A stretch of 64,000 nt of DNA from Cymodocea nodosa (taxonomy: Eukaryota; Streptophyta; Magnoliopsida; Alismatales; Cymodoceaceae). How positions within the stretch are numbered: the stretch's first letter is position 1; each line of letters opens with the position of its first letter. Under the pieces are notes generated by a model. The model saw only the letters and a program-made list of their open reading frames with translations. It was not told the origin of the DNA and made no database searches. Of this stretch, positions 24,779 through 36,695 are shown piece after piece. The stretch lies in assembly GCA_036874045.1 (NCBI GenBank), contig JAZBRI010000008.1:11857001-11921000 (forward strand), in the 5' to 3' direction. The translations under genes were made by a program, and so were the position numbers.

Positions 24779-27041
24779 ATGGCCTCCAAGTTCTACAAAG
24801 GTCATGGCGAAGGAAAAGGCAAAAGTAGAGGAGATGCAAAAGGAAAAGCTATAGACCATGATGAAGTTCCACGTGCTTGGTTTAAGAAAATATTTCGAGT
24901 GGACAAAAGGTTAACAGAAATTTATAGTGATTACTTCTTTCCTAAAGGTATACTAGATGAAGTTAGACAAGAACTTCAAAATACTGATGCAAATATTACA
25001 TATATGGGTATTCAAAGTAAATATGATAGAGAATATATAGTGAAATGTGCTGAAATTGCAGTTTTAAAATAGTATGCAAAATATTTGGAAAAAGGTGTAG
25101 GTACATCAACTAGAATTTCTCAAATACCTATAAACGGTATAAGATTACACGCATTTGAGGAAGAACATGAATCAGCTATCCCTACTCCTTTGTATTCAAA
25201 ACAAGTAGAATCAAATATTGCTATAGATAAAAGAAAAGTTGACAATCTTCGAAAGACTATAGCAATAGAAAGTGCTTTTGAATAATTAAAGTAGAAAACT
25301 TTTATGGAGCAATTTGAAAAGAAAACAACAATATTTGAAGAAGAGAAATAGAAATTTTATAGAAGAAGGAAAATCAGAAAAATTATGTTTGAGGAAACAA
25401 AGTATGTTGAAAAAGGAAAATCAGATGAGCATTTATTTCCTAAAGGCAATGTATGTTTAGACATTGTACCTTATAGTGCATCTAATAAACTCAACAATTC
25501 CGAGCATACTAAAACTGATGATGATAATGACACTTTATTTTCTCTTGCTAGAAAACTTGAGAAGAAATGCAAGTCAAATATGAGCTCAAGTTTTTCTATT
25601 AGTTCAAGTCCTGATGATGCAAAAATTGAAAAATCAGAGCATCAGGCAACTAACATTGAACAAGTTATTACAGATATAATTGACAATGTTAAGGCAGTAA
25701 CTAGTTCATAGGCTGAATTGTCTAGAGTAGCAGATATTGAAAACATTAAGACTCTAGAAGAGCTAAACGTCAACCAACCTTCTTCAGAATCTATAGAAGT
25801 AGAGTTTGAAAATTCACAACATGTATTAATGGAAATATTTGTTGAACAAAATGAACAATTACAAACAGATACACTAGTTGTAGAATTTGTGGAAAAATTG
25901 AACTCTAATGATTCTACAGAGACTGAATAGATAAATGTTGAGCATAATGACAATGTTCCTTACACTATTGAAGTAGAAGAATCAAGTGTACATACGCAAC
26001 TTCAAGAAAATATTTTCACAGAGGAACAACGTGACATTCATTTTGAAGAAGTTCCTGAAGATGAATTAAACTTTGAATCACGACTTCAGGTATCACCTTC
26101 TTCATGTACAACATTAAAAATTCAAGGTAATTCAATTCATTTTAAGATCTAAGGAAGCATTGTAGAAATACAATAATCTGATTACATGTCAGATTCTACA
26201 TACTCGTCCAATAAAATTCAAAAATTTGATGGAAATAAAAGATCTATTTGAGTTTCAAGGCCTCATTCAATTCTTGCTAGTTGGAACGAAATGGAAACAA
26301 TACATAGAGCTTATTGCAGCCTTTTATAGCAATCTAGTCAAGAATGAAAATATACTGAAAACTCAAATAAATAAATAAGAGTTAATATTGTCTCCTGAAT
26401 TAATTTTTGAAGTTTTGGGATTAGAGAATGAAGGTGTTGTTGTTACAAATAGATTTGACATGATTAGACAACTAGAATGGAACATTCAGTCTTTATAAAA
26501 AATTCCAGATGTATATTTTGAAATGAGACTCATGGAAAATTTGAATGTAGAGGCAGGGTTTATTGCAAATATATTGCATGCCAATTTATTTCAAAGAGTC
26601 AGACTCAATATGGAAGTCAGCAGAAGTTGTTTATATGCAACTTATGGTCTGCTGGATAGAATTCAAATCAATTGGTTTGATGTTTTCACTTCTCAACTAT
26701 AGCATATGAGTTCAAAGTTATTTTATGGTGATGCTCTATGTAGACTCCTTGCAAGCCAATTGAATTTATCCAATTGGCCCTCTGAAACTAAAGGCATGAG
26801 AGCTTTTAGTGTAAACGATTTGCAAAAATTCCAAGCCATGCATCAACCTCAATGACAACAACAACCTGATTGTACAAACCATATACAACCACAATAGCCA
26901 AGTTATTCAATTCAAGCAGAACAGCAAACCTAGCTACCTCCTAACCTAGATGATGTGCTTAATGACATCAGAAATGATATTAGACATCTAGGAGATAAAA
27001 TATGTAATGCTATAAGTGATATACTTAGGAGGAATAGATAA
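24779..27041 (+). pseudogene. COP1 extra ORF (PF20167-like module in env position)
   Basis: The ORF starts at 24779 (ATGGCCTCC in good context; MASKFYKGHGEGKGKSRG) and ends DILRRNR at 27041, about 750 codons with many stops. It has three parts. The basic/novel N-terminus (WFKKIFRVDKRLTEIYSDYFFP; to about residue 100) is well kept. The middle is long, acidic and Ser-rich. The C-terminal domain has KDLFEFQGLIQF, then an AAFYSNL motif, LSPELIFEVLGL, RIQINW and LFYGD, then a Gln-rich stretch and a terminal helix. From memory, the C-terminal pattern fits PF20167 ('putative plant transposon protein'). No signal peptide or transmembrane segment is seen, which argues against an envelope role. Function unknown. 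Copies exist at 52584-54859 and 57576-59095. Confidence 0.7.
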
Positions 27042-27583
27042 TTGTCTATTTGCTTGTATCTGAATACAAAATGTAATGTTTGTATTCATTGTTTGATTCA
27101 TTGAACAATACATTTTTTTGTAAATGTTTACAATTCTTATTATTGTTTACAGAAAGCGTTGTTGTAAATATATCTCTTACTATATATATTCTGTGTAATT
27201 ATCTTTTTGATTAATGATAAAAAGGGGGAGAAATGTTATAAAAGAAGATGATTATGATTTTAATTGCATATATTATAAAGGGAGATGATATTTATATGGT
27301 TATTGTAATCTGACATATGACAATGTAATCTGAAAGAAAATTATATGGTTATTAAATTATATAATGAAAGGGGGAGAAATGATACTTATGTAATTATTGA
27401 CATCTGAAAGTTTTATTTTTGAGAGGTGAAATTTACACAAACAATAGAAATAAGCTTAAGTGAACTTAAGTCAACAAACTTGTTTGTTGAATTAAAAGTT
27501 AACCCAATGAAGGTGCTTTGTTGAGTTAAATATATTTCATAATTGATTTAATATGATTTTTTCATCATCAAAAAGAGGGAGAT
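27042..27583 (+). promoter_or_regulatory. COP1 3' region with three polypurine tracts
   Basis: AT-rich noncoding DNA contains AAAAAGGGGGAGAAATG near 27220-27237, AAAGGGGGAGAAATG near 27366-27381, and the terminal AAAAAGAGGGAGAT at 27570-27583 against the LTR. The last should prime plus-strand synthesis. The inner two are conserved in other copies (minus strand near 52260 and 52410; one near 57390). Confidence 0.75.
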
Positions 27584-29162
27584 TGTTGAGTATTTTGTTT
27601 TGATGATGTGTGGTGAATGAAAATAATCATATTTGCTCAATTACTATTGCTTGTGAAAAGAAATTAAAATCATCAATTAATACAAAAAAAGCTTACTGAT
27701 ATAAATACTTGTCTGTATTGGATCTGAGATTATACTAAGTTAATAACTAGTCGATTCATTGCATTAATTTCTCATTTTACTAAACGTTAAGTTAACATGT
27801 GTTTTTATTGAAAAGCATGATATGTCTTAAAGTTATATCTTCTATATCATGAACAATGCATATTTAGACAACTCATTAAGCTAGAGTTTTGTTCGTATAG
27901 AGGTCACGTGAGAACTCATTAAGTTAGAGGCTTAAAGGTTAAAATAGGTCACGTGAGAACTCGTTAAGTTAGTGAGTAAAAAAAGGGGCGAACTCGTTAA
28001 GTTAGTATTGTTCACGTGGTGAAATTATAAGTTACGAATGTTATATTGTATCATGTGAGGTGCACATGTTTAACTTGTTAAGTTAACATAACTAAATGCA
28101 TTGAGTTGCTATATTGAACACTAAGGCAACGCGTTAGGTTAGTGTTATAAACTTAAGTTGTTATTTTTGCACGTAGTAAAATTCTTATTATAAAAACATT
28201 TGTTTATTACTGGTTCGTTGAGTTATCTGTAACACAATAGAGATGGTTCGTTGAGTTATTGTAACACAACAGAGATGGTTCGTTGAGTTAGCGTAACACC
28301 ACGGACTTTGTTCGTTGAGTTAGCTACAGTACTTATCACGTGAGTTGGCACATGAGGAGCTTGTTAAGTTAGAAACGTTAAGTTATATATCTACTTGTGT
28401 TACTCGTTTAGTTAACATTAAAGTAATGACTTCTTATTATACTTGATGAAAAATTTTGGACAAGAAAGTTTATTTTGTAGGAAATTTTTCAGAGATCCAG
28501 GATTAATGATTAAAGAAAATTTGAAATGTGAACGTGGGTCAGAACGTGTGTATTTCGATGAAGGAAAAAGAAAAAACATGAAGAAGTGGAAAACTGTTAG
28601 TGATTAAACATGGAGGATATGCATGAAATGAATATACAGTATAAAAGGCATAGACTTCTCATTGATCAGTTATCCCTACACACTAAAAGAAAAATCTTTT
28701 CGGGGATCAAAAACACCTCTTCGAGTAAATGCTCTTAGATGGAAGAAAATTCAGTGAAGCACAAAAAAGGTAAGATATATGTCACTAAAGATTTAAAGTA
28801 TCAGAAGAAAGCAAATTCGGTGAAGCAAAGAAAGACAAGATATTCGTCACTGAAGAACTGTTGAGGAAGAAAGATAAGAAGAAGAAGAAAGATCTCAAAT
28901 AGGGAGAAATATTTTAAATTCTGCAAATTACTTTTCTCTATTTGTAGTTATGAAATTATATAGATGAAACATGATATCGATATATAATTGTATCTACATT
29001 TTCTAAGGAGAATTGAATTGTATATTGTAATTGAAACCTTGAATAAAAATGATTTTATGAAAATAATGTCTCGACTTGTTTTTGAGTTTTAAAGTTTCAA
29101 TTATATTCGAAAATGTTGAAAAACACAATTCACCCCCCTCTTGTGTAGCCATATGATCTACA
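27584..29162 (+). mobile_element. COP1 3' LTR
   Basis: 1,579 bp from TGTTGAGTATTTTG to ATGATCTACA. TATA at 28640-28648. Three consecutive GTTCGTTGAGTTA/GTAACACAAC-type units lie at 28210-28330. It differs visibly from the 5' LTR already in the first 200 bp, more than expected for a recent insertion. The right flank is COP1 pol sequence. Confidence 0.92.
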
Positions 29163-30573
29163 ATATTAGTCCATAATAGGTACAAAGTGGATCTTTAGAA
29201 ACAAAACTAATGAGACTAGTCAAGTTATAAGAAACAAAGCTAGATTAGTTGCACAAGTGTATACATAAGGACTTGATTATGATGAAAGATTTGCTCCTGT
29301 GGCAAGGTTAGAAAGTATTAGAATATTATTGGCCTACGCTTGCTATATAGATTTTAAACTATATCAAATGGATGTTAAGAGTGCATTACTAAATGGTTTA
29401 ATTAATGAAGAAGTTTATGTGAAACAACCACCTAGATTTGAAGATATTAAAAATCCTGACTATGTGTATAAATTGAAGAAAGCCTTATATGGTTTGAAGC
29501 AAGCACCTAGATCGTAATATGAAAGGTTATTTACTTTTCTAATAGAACAAGGATATATCATGGGAAAAGTACACCATACTCTATTTAACAAGAAAGATGA
29601 TAAAGATCAGATTGTTATTCAGATATATGTGGATGATGTAATCTTTGGAGCAACTTCTAGTAAACTAATAAAAATATTTTCTAAAGAGATGACTAATCAG
29701 TTTCAAATGAGTATGATAGGAGAACTTTCATATTTTCTAGGACTTCAAATTAAGCAAATGGATAAAGGTCTATTTTTAAATCAAGAACAATATGCAGTTG
29801 AAATGCTTAAGAAATTTAATTTTAATGATATAAGAATTCGAGGAACTCCTATGAATACTTTAAAGTTAGATATTGATGACATAGGAAAACCAATAGATCA
29901 AAGGAAATATAGAAGTATGATTGGTTCTTTACTTTATTTGACAGCCAGTAGACCTGATATTATGTTTGTTGTGTGTGGTTGTGTTAGATTTCAATCTAAT
30001 TCTAAAGAATCACAATTGATTGTTGTTAAAAGAATATTTAGATATATGCAAGTAACTAAAAATTTCAGACTGTATTATTCAAAAGATAGTTCAATAGATC
30101 TTATAGGATATACTGATGTTGATTACGTAGGATCTAAGTCTCATAAAAAGAGTACTAGTGGCACATGTCAATTATTGGGAAATAATTTGGTGTCATGGTT
30201 TAGTAAAAAGCAAAACTGTGTAGCACTTTCAACTACTAAAGCTGAATATGTTGCTGCTATATTGTGGTGCACTTAGATTTTGTGGATAAGGTAAACTTTA
30301 GAAGACTTTGGTTTATCTTATGATACAATTGAGATTCATTGTGACAGTAATTTTGCAATAAATCTTTCCAAAAATCCTATATTACATTCTAGAGCAAAGC
30401 ATATAGAGGTTAGACATCATTTTCTAAGAGAGAACGTAATTAAAGGTAAAATTAAATTAGGATTTGTGTATAGTAAATATCAATTAGTTGATATATTTAT
30501 AAAACCTCTAAATGAAAATACATTCTGCAATATAAAATTAAATTTAGGTATTTGTAGGCTATGTGATGTGTAA
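29163..30573 (+). pseudogene. COP1 pol fragment: RT and RNase H
   Basis: Begins inside RT (counterpart of about 21872 in the fuller copy) directly after a COP1 LTR, without a target-site duplication. It reads [21 protein letters not shown], then YVDDVIFGATS near 29622. RNase H retains TDVDYVGSKSHKKSTSG, but the Glu motif is STTKAEY rather than STTEAEY, so a catalytic Glu is lost. Stops follow QAPRS (29515) and at 30274, with further lesions before the end near 30571. Clearly dead; kept as a second COP1 pol copy for divergence comparison. Confidence 0.9.
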
Positions 30574-32044
30574 AATGCTTAAACTCCACAAAAGATAAAT
30601 ATTGTTGATGATGTTGTTTACCTCATAGATATTATGTACTTACCATAAATATCTAAGTAATATCTAAACTGCTACATAAGATACTATGTATTTATGAGAA
30701 AATTTTTATAGTATCTTATTAAGTTTACTTATTTTTCAAAGCTTAATGGTTTTTCAAAATTTCAAGTGGAAATGTCAATGAAAAACATTAAATTCCTCTG
30801 AAATCCTGAAATAAAAGTGCATATGATCAAGAATGAGTTTGACTTGATTGATTAAACTTGTAGAATAATATATATGTAAATCATATTAAACTACTACTCA
30901 AAAGTATAAGCTTATTGAAACTTATTCATATTTTCAGTAAAATCATAGATGTAAAAATTGTATGAGATTTGTGTTTTATCGCATCTGTATTAATGAAATA
31001 CATATATACTACACTAAAAATAAAAAGTGCTTACAAAGTAAAGATCTTTAAGAGTTTATTGATCAATTTGATCACAAGCCTTTTGTACTTAAGCAGATAG
31101 GTATGTAAGGATTGTTATCCTAAAAAATGATTCTTTAAATCTAGCAACCTAAGGTCCTGATCAGACCTGGGATTGTTGACTAAAAGCTCATTACATGGGT
31201 ACATTAGAAAGCTCTTGTATGATTCAAACTTTTCAAACTAACTTTTAAAGAAAATTATCAATATTTACTATTTTGAAAAGATAAAAGTTGTTTCATTAAT
31301 TACAAAGATCTTTGAATTGAATATGGTTTGTACCAATATGATTGCTGACTTGTTGAATCAAAATTAGTACTTTTGAAAGTGTTTATTTGAGATACATTCC
31401 TTTATTCTACTTGAGTTAATCAAATTAAGTTCAAAGTTATGTTTTGATTCATATACAGTTGAAGTTGATTATGGAAATCATTCTTGATGAATTCAAGATA
31501 ATGGAAGTTTCTAAAAATAAAATTTAAAGTATAGTTATAAGTAACACCTACTTTATACAAGTATATTTTGTATGTTATTGAATATATTTGAAGTATATTT
31601 GTAAGGGGAGGAATTACAATATCAAAAACAGATTAATATCATTCGAAATATAGATCTTAGTTAGTCTGAGTTTAGTCCTCTTAAGATCTTGATGAAATAA
31701 TTTAATAGACAAACAAACTATTTTAGGTTCATAAAAAGAATATTAGAATAGTTTACAATGTTCTCAAGATAATGGTTAGTTAAGTTACTTTTAACTTGTT
31801 AGTTGTCTTCGGAAGCTTTCAATTGAAAACATCTGAATTTTTGTTAAGTATACTAATTAGACATTATGTTATGTAAGGTAATGTGTAAAACTGCCTCTAG
31901 ACAGCATTTTACTCGTTAGGTTAGGTAACTCAACGAGCTATGCTTAAATGTTTCAGGTATCTCGATTGAATAAACTTTATTCAATATTCATTTAAAATAT
32001 AAACCCGACTAATAGACTCGTTAAGTTATTCTATAGAAACCCTT
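30574..32044 (+). other. COP1 spacer fragment
   Basis: Matches the post-pol spacer at 23286-24700, including the landmark TTTGATCACAAGCCTTTTGT near 31067, a purine tract near 31604, the hairpin at 31912-31936 and the TATA-like end. It stops just before where the extra ORF would begin and is joined to GYP1 LTR sequence. No gene. Confidence 0.8.
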
Positions 32045-32647
32045 TTTAAATACAATATACACTATGCACTTGTAGTTAAAATACAAATTGGAATTAATAT
32101 CTAATTTTTGTGAAAGTTTGTTAGATTACTTCTAAAAGTAATTAGTGATATAAGCCTAAAGACAAATTAAACCAGTTGTCTGATCTAACCTTTCACATCA
32201 ATACATGTGTCCTTAGTAATTCTTATGATAAAAAAAAGGTATTTTAGATACTTGCAAACCTAACTATCAGATTCTCAAACACATTTCAAATAGTTATCAT
32301 CTAACTTACTGAAAATCCACTTAAGTCATGTATTAAGGTTACAACATGTGTCCATGAAATAATAAAGTATTCTTTAAGCATTCAAAACATAACTATCCAG
32401 CTCATGAAATGTAACTCTCTGAAATAACAGACATTTCGAATACTTAGGAATTACAAAGCCTATAACTCACCAACAGTTCAAATATATACTTAATTAACAC
32501 TAATTCCCTGAAATTATGTAGATTCTTTTATTAAGGCATATAATAGTGCAATTATAATATAATGACTTAATTCTCATATAATAAGCTAAATATAATGTAA
32601 TTAATCATTATTTAACCGTTAATATTATGCACTTTTTATTCTAAACA
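32045..32647. mobile_element. GYP1 LTR fragments in inverted arrangement
   Basis: About 32060-32190 matches the GYP1 LTR 3' end in plus orientation (GCACTTGTAGTTAAA, ATTGGAATTAATATCTAA). About 32205-32647 matches the start half of the LTR in minus orientation, ending ATTCTAAACA at 32647, a true terminus. The two pieces therefore face opposite ways. The right end abuts COP3 coding sequence. Confidence 0.8.
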
Positions 32648-34530
32648 ATGGACAAGATTGCAAATTACTCCAAGCTAAAAAATTTTGGGTGTCCAGCATA
32701 CTACCATGTGAATAATGGAAAGCTTGAGCCATGTGCTAAGAAATGTATTTTTGTTGGATACGGTATGGGAGTAAAAGGGTATAGAATATATGATGTTGAA
32801 ACCAAGAAAGTGATTCACAACAGGGATGTCACATTGATACAAGTTGACAAGCCTACAATTTCAAATGCACCTAGCACTCCTAAATAGGTGGAGCAGGTAG
32901 ACTTTGTTTTGCCACAATCTACTATTATTAATCAGTCTATTTCAAGTGTAGACTCGCCTTTAGAACTTGATGGCAACTAGGGAGAAGATGTTGTGGAGGA
33001 AATTCTACCCAGAAGTGTTGCAAGGGACCGCCCAAGAAGGGATGTCTAGCCTCCACAAAGGTACAACTATGGCAACATGATTGCCTTTGCTTTGTAGGTG
33101 GCAAGTGAGGTGGAGGAAATTGCTGATCCACTTGATTATGATACTACCATGAAAACCTCAGATGCCAAACATTGGATGGGAGCCATGCAAGAGGAGCTTC
33201 AATCCCTCTATAAAAATCAAACGTGGGATTTGGTGAAGCATCCTAAAGATAAGAATGTTGTAGGTTGTAAATGAGTATTTAAAAGAAAGACTGGAAATCA
33301 GGGCAACCATGGTATCTAGTATAAGGCGAGATTGGTAGCAAAAGGCTACTCACAATAGGAGGGCGTGGACTACAATGAAGTCTTTGCACCAATGGTAAGA
33401 CACATGTCTATTAGAGTTCTCTTAGCTATTGTTGCAGTAAAAGATCTAGAGCTTGAGAACCTAGACATGAAGACAACCTTCCTACATGGTGAATTGGAAG
33501 AAGAGATTTGGATGGAGCAACCAATAGGTTTTGTGGAACAAGGGAGATTTGATTTTGTTTGCAAGCTCAAGAAGTCCTTGTATGGACTTCAGCAATCTCC
33601 CAAGCAATGGTATAAAAGATTTGATTCTTTTATTATTCAAGTTGGCTTTGTTCGAAGTGTTTTTTATTCGTGTGTATATATTAGACATTTGAAAGATAAT
33701 ACACATGTATATTTTCTCTTGTATGTTGATGATATCTTGTTATTGCCAAAGATATCAATATAATACATGATTTGAAAGACACTTTGAAATCTAAATTTGC
33801 TATGAAGGATTTAGGTACATCAGGAAAAATCCTTGGGATGGAGATTCATCATGATAGGAGCATTGGAAAATTATTTCTCCATCAACGCAACTATGAACAA
33901 AATTTTTTGAGTAAGTTTGGAATGGCTTCTAGTAAAGCCATTAGGACGCCATATGACAGGAACTTGCGTCTATCATCAACCATGGCACAACATACACAAT
34001 CTGAGAAGGAATACATGAAGTGTATTCCATATTTACAGGCCATTAGGAGTTTGGTGTATGCAATGGTTTGCACCTGCCCAAATCTTGCCTATCCCCTTAG
34101 TATGGTAAGCAAATTCATATCTAACCCAAGGAAGAACCATTGGCAGGTCATGAAGAGGATATTCAAATATTTGAAGGGGACATCTGATGAAGGGCTGATT
34201 TATGGAGTAAAACAAAGTTGCACTATGGCTGGTTATTCAAATTTTGATTTTGTAGGTGAAATTGATCAACATAGGTCTTTAACAAGTTATGTGTTTACAA
34301 TTGCAAATTCTATTGTCAGTTGGAAATCTACACTTTACCCTACTATTTCTTTATCCACCACTAAGGCTGAGTATATGGCAATGATAAAAATTGCAAAAGA
34401 AGGTATTTGGTTGAAGGGGCTACTTGGAGACTTTGGGCTACGATATGACAAAGTAGACTTATTTTGTGACAACCTTAGTGCCATCAACTTGACGAAGGAC
34501 AATGTGTTTCATGACAAGACAAAGCACATT
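32648..34530 (+). pseudogene. COP3 copia pol, left part: integrase end, RT, RNase H
   Basis: A Tork/Tnt1-like Ty1/copia polyprotein, distinct from COP1 and COP2. It opens within integrase C-terminal wording (LKNFGCPAYYHV, KKCIFVGYGMGVKGYRIYD) and passes several stops (32885, 32978, 33047, 33094, 33274 and others). RT follows, with DMKTTFLHGELEEEIWMEQP, LYGLQQSPKQWY and LLYVDDILL near 33717-33745. RNase H follows, with STTKAEYMA (Lys at the usual Glu position) and LFCDNLSAINL. A frameshift lies near 33760. It ends at KHI (34530), where a COP1 LTR interrupts it; the missing RNase H tail is at 63026-63183. The left end is a GYP1 LTR terminus. Confidence 0.92.
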
Positions 34531-36332
34531 TGTAGGATCGTATGGCTACACAAGAGGGGGGTGAATTGTGTTTTTCAACATTTTCGATTATAATTGAAAC
34601 TTTAAAATTCAAAAACAAGTCGAAACACTGTTTTCATAAAATCATTTTTATTCAAGGTTTCAATTACAATATACAATTCAATTCTCCTCAAAAATTGTAG
34701 ATGCAATTATATATCGATACCATGTTTCATCTATACAATTTCATAACTATAAACAGAGAAAACTAATTTGCGGAATTTAAAACATTTCTCCCCGTTTGAG
34801 ATCTTTCTTCTTCTTCTTCTCTTTCTTCTTTAGCAATTCTTTAGTGACGAATATCTAGTCTTTCTCTACTTCACTGAATTTGCTTTCTTCTAATATTTTA
34901 AATCTTTAGTGACATAAATCTAACAGTTTCTACTTCACTGAATTTTCTTCCATTTGATACTTCAAATCTTTAGTGACATATATCTTACCTTTTTATGCTT
35001 CACTAAATTTTCTTCCACCTGAGAGCTTTCCCGGAAGAGATGTTTTTGATCCCTGAAAAGATTTTTCTTTTGGTATGCAGGGACAACTAATCAACGAGAA
35101 TTCTATGCCTTTTATACTATATCTTCATTTCATGCATATCCTCCAAGTTTAATCACTATCAGTCTTCCACTTCTTTACGTCTTTTCTTTTTCTTCATTGA
35201 AATACACACGTTCTGACCCACATTTACATTTCAAATTTTCTTTAATCATCAATCCTGGATCTTTAAAAAATTTCCTACAAAATAAACTTTCTCGTCTAAA
35301 ATTTTTCATCAAGTATAATAAGAAATCATTACTTTAATGTTAACTAAACGAGTAACACAAGTAGATATATAACTTAACATTTCTAACTTAACGAGTTCCT
35401 TATATGCCAACTCACGTGACAAGTACTATAGCTAACTCAAAAAACTAAGTCTGTGGTGTTACACTAACTCAACAAACCATCTCCGTTGTGTTACAGATAA
35501 CTCAACGAACCAGTAATAAACAAATGTTTTTATAATAAGAATTTTACCACGTGCAAAAATAACAACATAAGTTTTATAACGCTAACTGTTTAGAATGAAA
35601 AAGTGCATATTATTAACGGTTAAATGATGGTTAATTGCATAATATTTAGCTTATCATATGAGAATTAAGCCATTATATTATAATTGCACTATTATATGCT
35701 TTAATTAAAGAATCTGCTTAATTTTGGAGAATTAATGTCAATTTAGTACATTTCTGAACTATCGGTAAGTTGCTGGCTATGAAATTCTTAAGTATCGAAA
35801 TTTTCTGATATTTCGGACAGTTATGTTTAACATACCGAATATATTTTGGATAGTTATGTTTAACAGACCGAACATGTCAGATAGTTATGTTTAAATTGCC
35901 GAACAGTTATGCTTTAAAAGAATATTTTATTATTTCCAGAAGTACACGTGTCGAAACCATAATGCATGACTTAAGTGAACTTTCGGTGAGTTATCTATAA
36001 CTATCCGAAATTGCAGCTAGGCATCAGACAGTTAAATGTGTAACTCTCCAAAATCTCTTTTTATTTATAAAATAGCTATGGACACGTGTCATGTTCTGGT
36101 AAAGTGACTTAAGTGGATTTTCGATGAGTTATCTATAACTATCCGAAATGCATCTGAGCATCGGATAATTAAATTTATGCATGTGTTTTATAGTTAAATC
36201 AACGAAGTAAGTCCATTGAGTTATCTGTAACTCCACAAACTATTTATTTTCTAATATGCCACTATAGCGGTTGCAGAAACAGGACAGTTGGAAGAAAAAC
36301 CACAATTGCATGTATTGCGTAGGGAGAAGAAA

Positions 36333-36695
36333 TCATTGCCATTGATATGAATGAAGGAAATCCAACCGACCATTCAAGCAGAAGCAGTTACTACTGAAGA
36401 AATATAAAAGAAAAGAAGAAAAAGAAGAAAAGTGTGCATGTGTGATCGATGGACGGCTAGTGTGTACAGAGGAGGAGCACCGAGCTTTCTGCAGGCAGTA
36501 CCGGCAATTCTCCAAAGTACCACACCAACCATCGTTACCACCACCATATCCACCATAATCACCAACCATCGGAGGTCTGTAAAAATACTTTCTTGATGTC
36601 GGGTCGATTCCGAGCAAAACACGATGCTTGACAACCACTGTGAGGAGTGATCGCGTCACGGGAAGGGAAGCCATTTTCACCAAGCACCGACTCAT
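36333..36695 (-). other. Conserved antisense ORF inside GYP1 LTR
   Basis: A 120-codon ORF (MSRCLVKMASLPVTRSLLTV...) runs antisense to the LTR. Its first 50 residues recur in three other LTR copies: 50534 (minus), 11109 (plus, in an inverted LTR) and 12736 (plus, inverted). The run is rich in basic residues, then Gly/Tyr. It sits in the most GC-rich part of the LTR. I do not recognise the protein. It may simply be a conserved R-U5 structural region read backwards, or a fragment of a captured exon. Confidence 0.35.
36403..36410 (+). promoter_or_regulatory. Probable TATA box of GYP1 LTR
   Basis: AAATATAAAAGAAAAG is conserved at the same place in the 3' LTR (50245-50252) and in the end fragment near 63812. 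It is followed by a purine-rich run and the GC-rich leader-like block. Transcription start near 36435 is inferred. Confidence 0.6.

Larger units (their letters stand above)
15937..29162 (+). mobile_element. COP1 element with both LTRs (possibly composite)
   Basis: This is the most complete COP1 copy, 13.2 kb: 5' LTR, tRNA-Met priming site, gag, protease, integrase, RT, RNase H, a 1.5-kb spacer, an extra ORF, polypurine tracts and 3' LTR. The flanks do not form a target-site duplication (gaaat before 15937, atatt after 29162). The left flank is GYP1 gag while the right flank is COP1 pol, and the two LTRs differ at many positions. The two ends may derive from different insertions joined by recombination. 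All ORFs carry stops, so it is not autonomous. Confidence 0.9.

Noticed and set aside
25642-25953. 103-codon minus-strand ORF, Ser/Thr/Cys-rich
   Set aside because: Antisense shadow of the acidic Ser/Glu-rich middle of the COP1 extra ORF.
24779-27041. Extra ORF as a classical envelope gene
   Set aside because: The position fits a SIRE env-like ORF, but no signal peptide, transmembrane span or coiled-coil fusion layout is visible; the C-terminal domain fits a PF20167-like pattern better.
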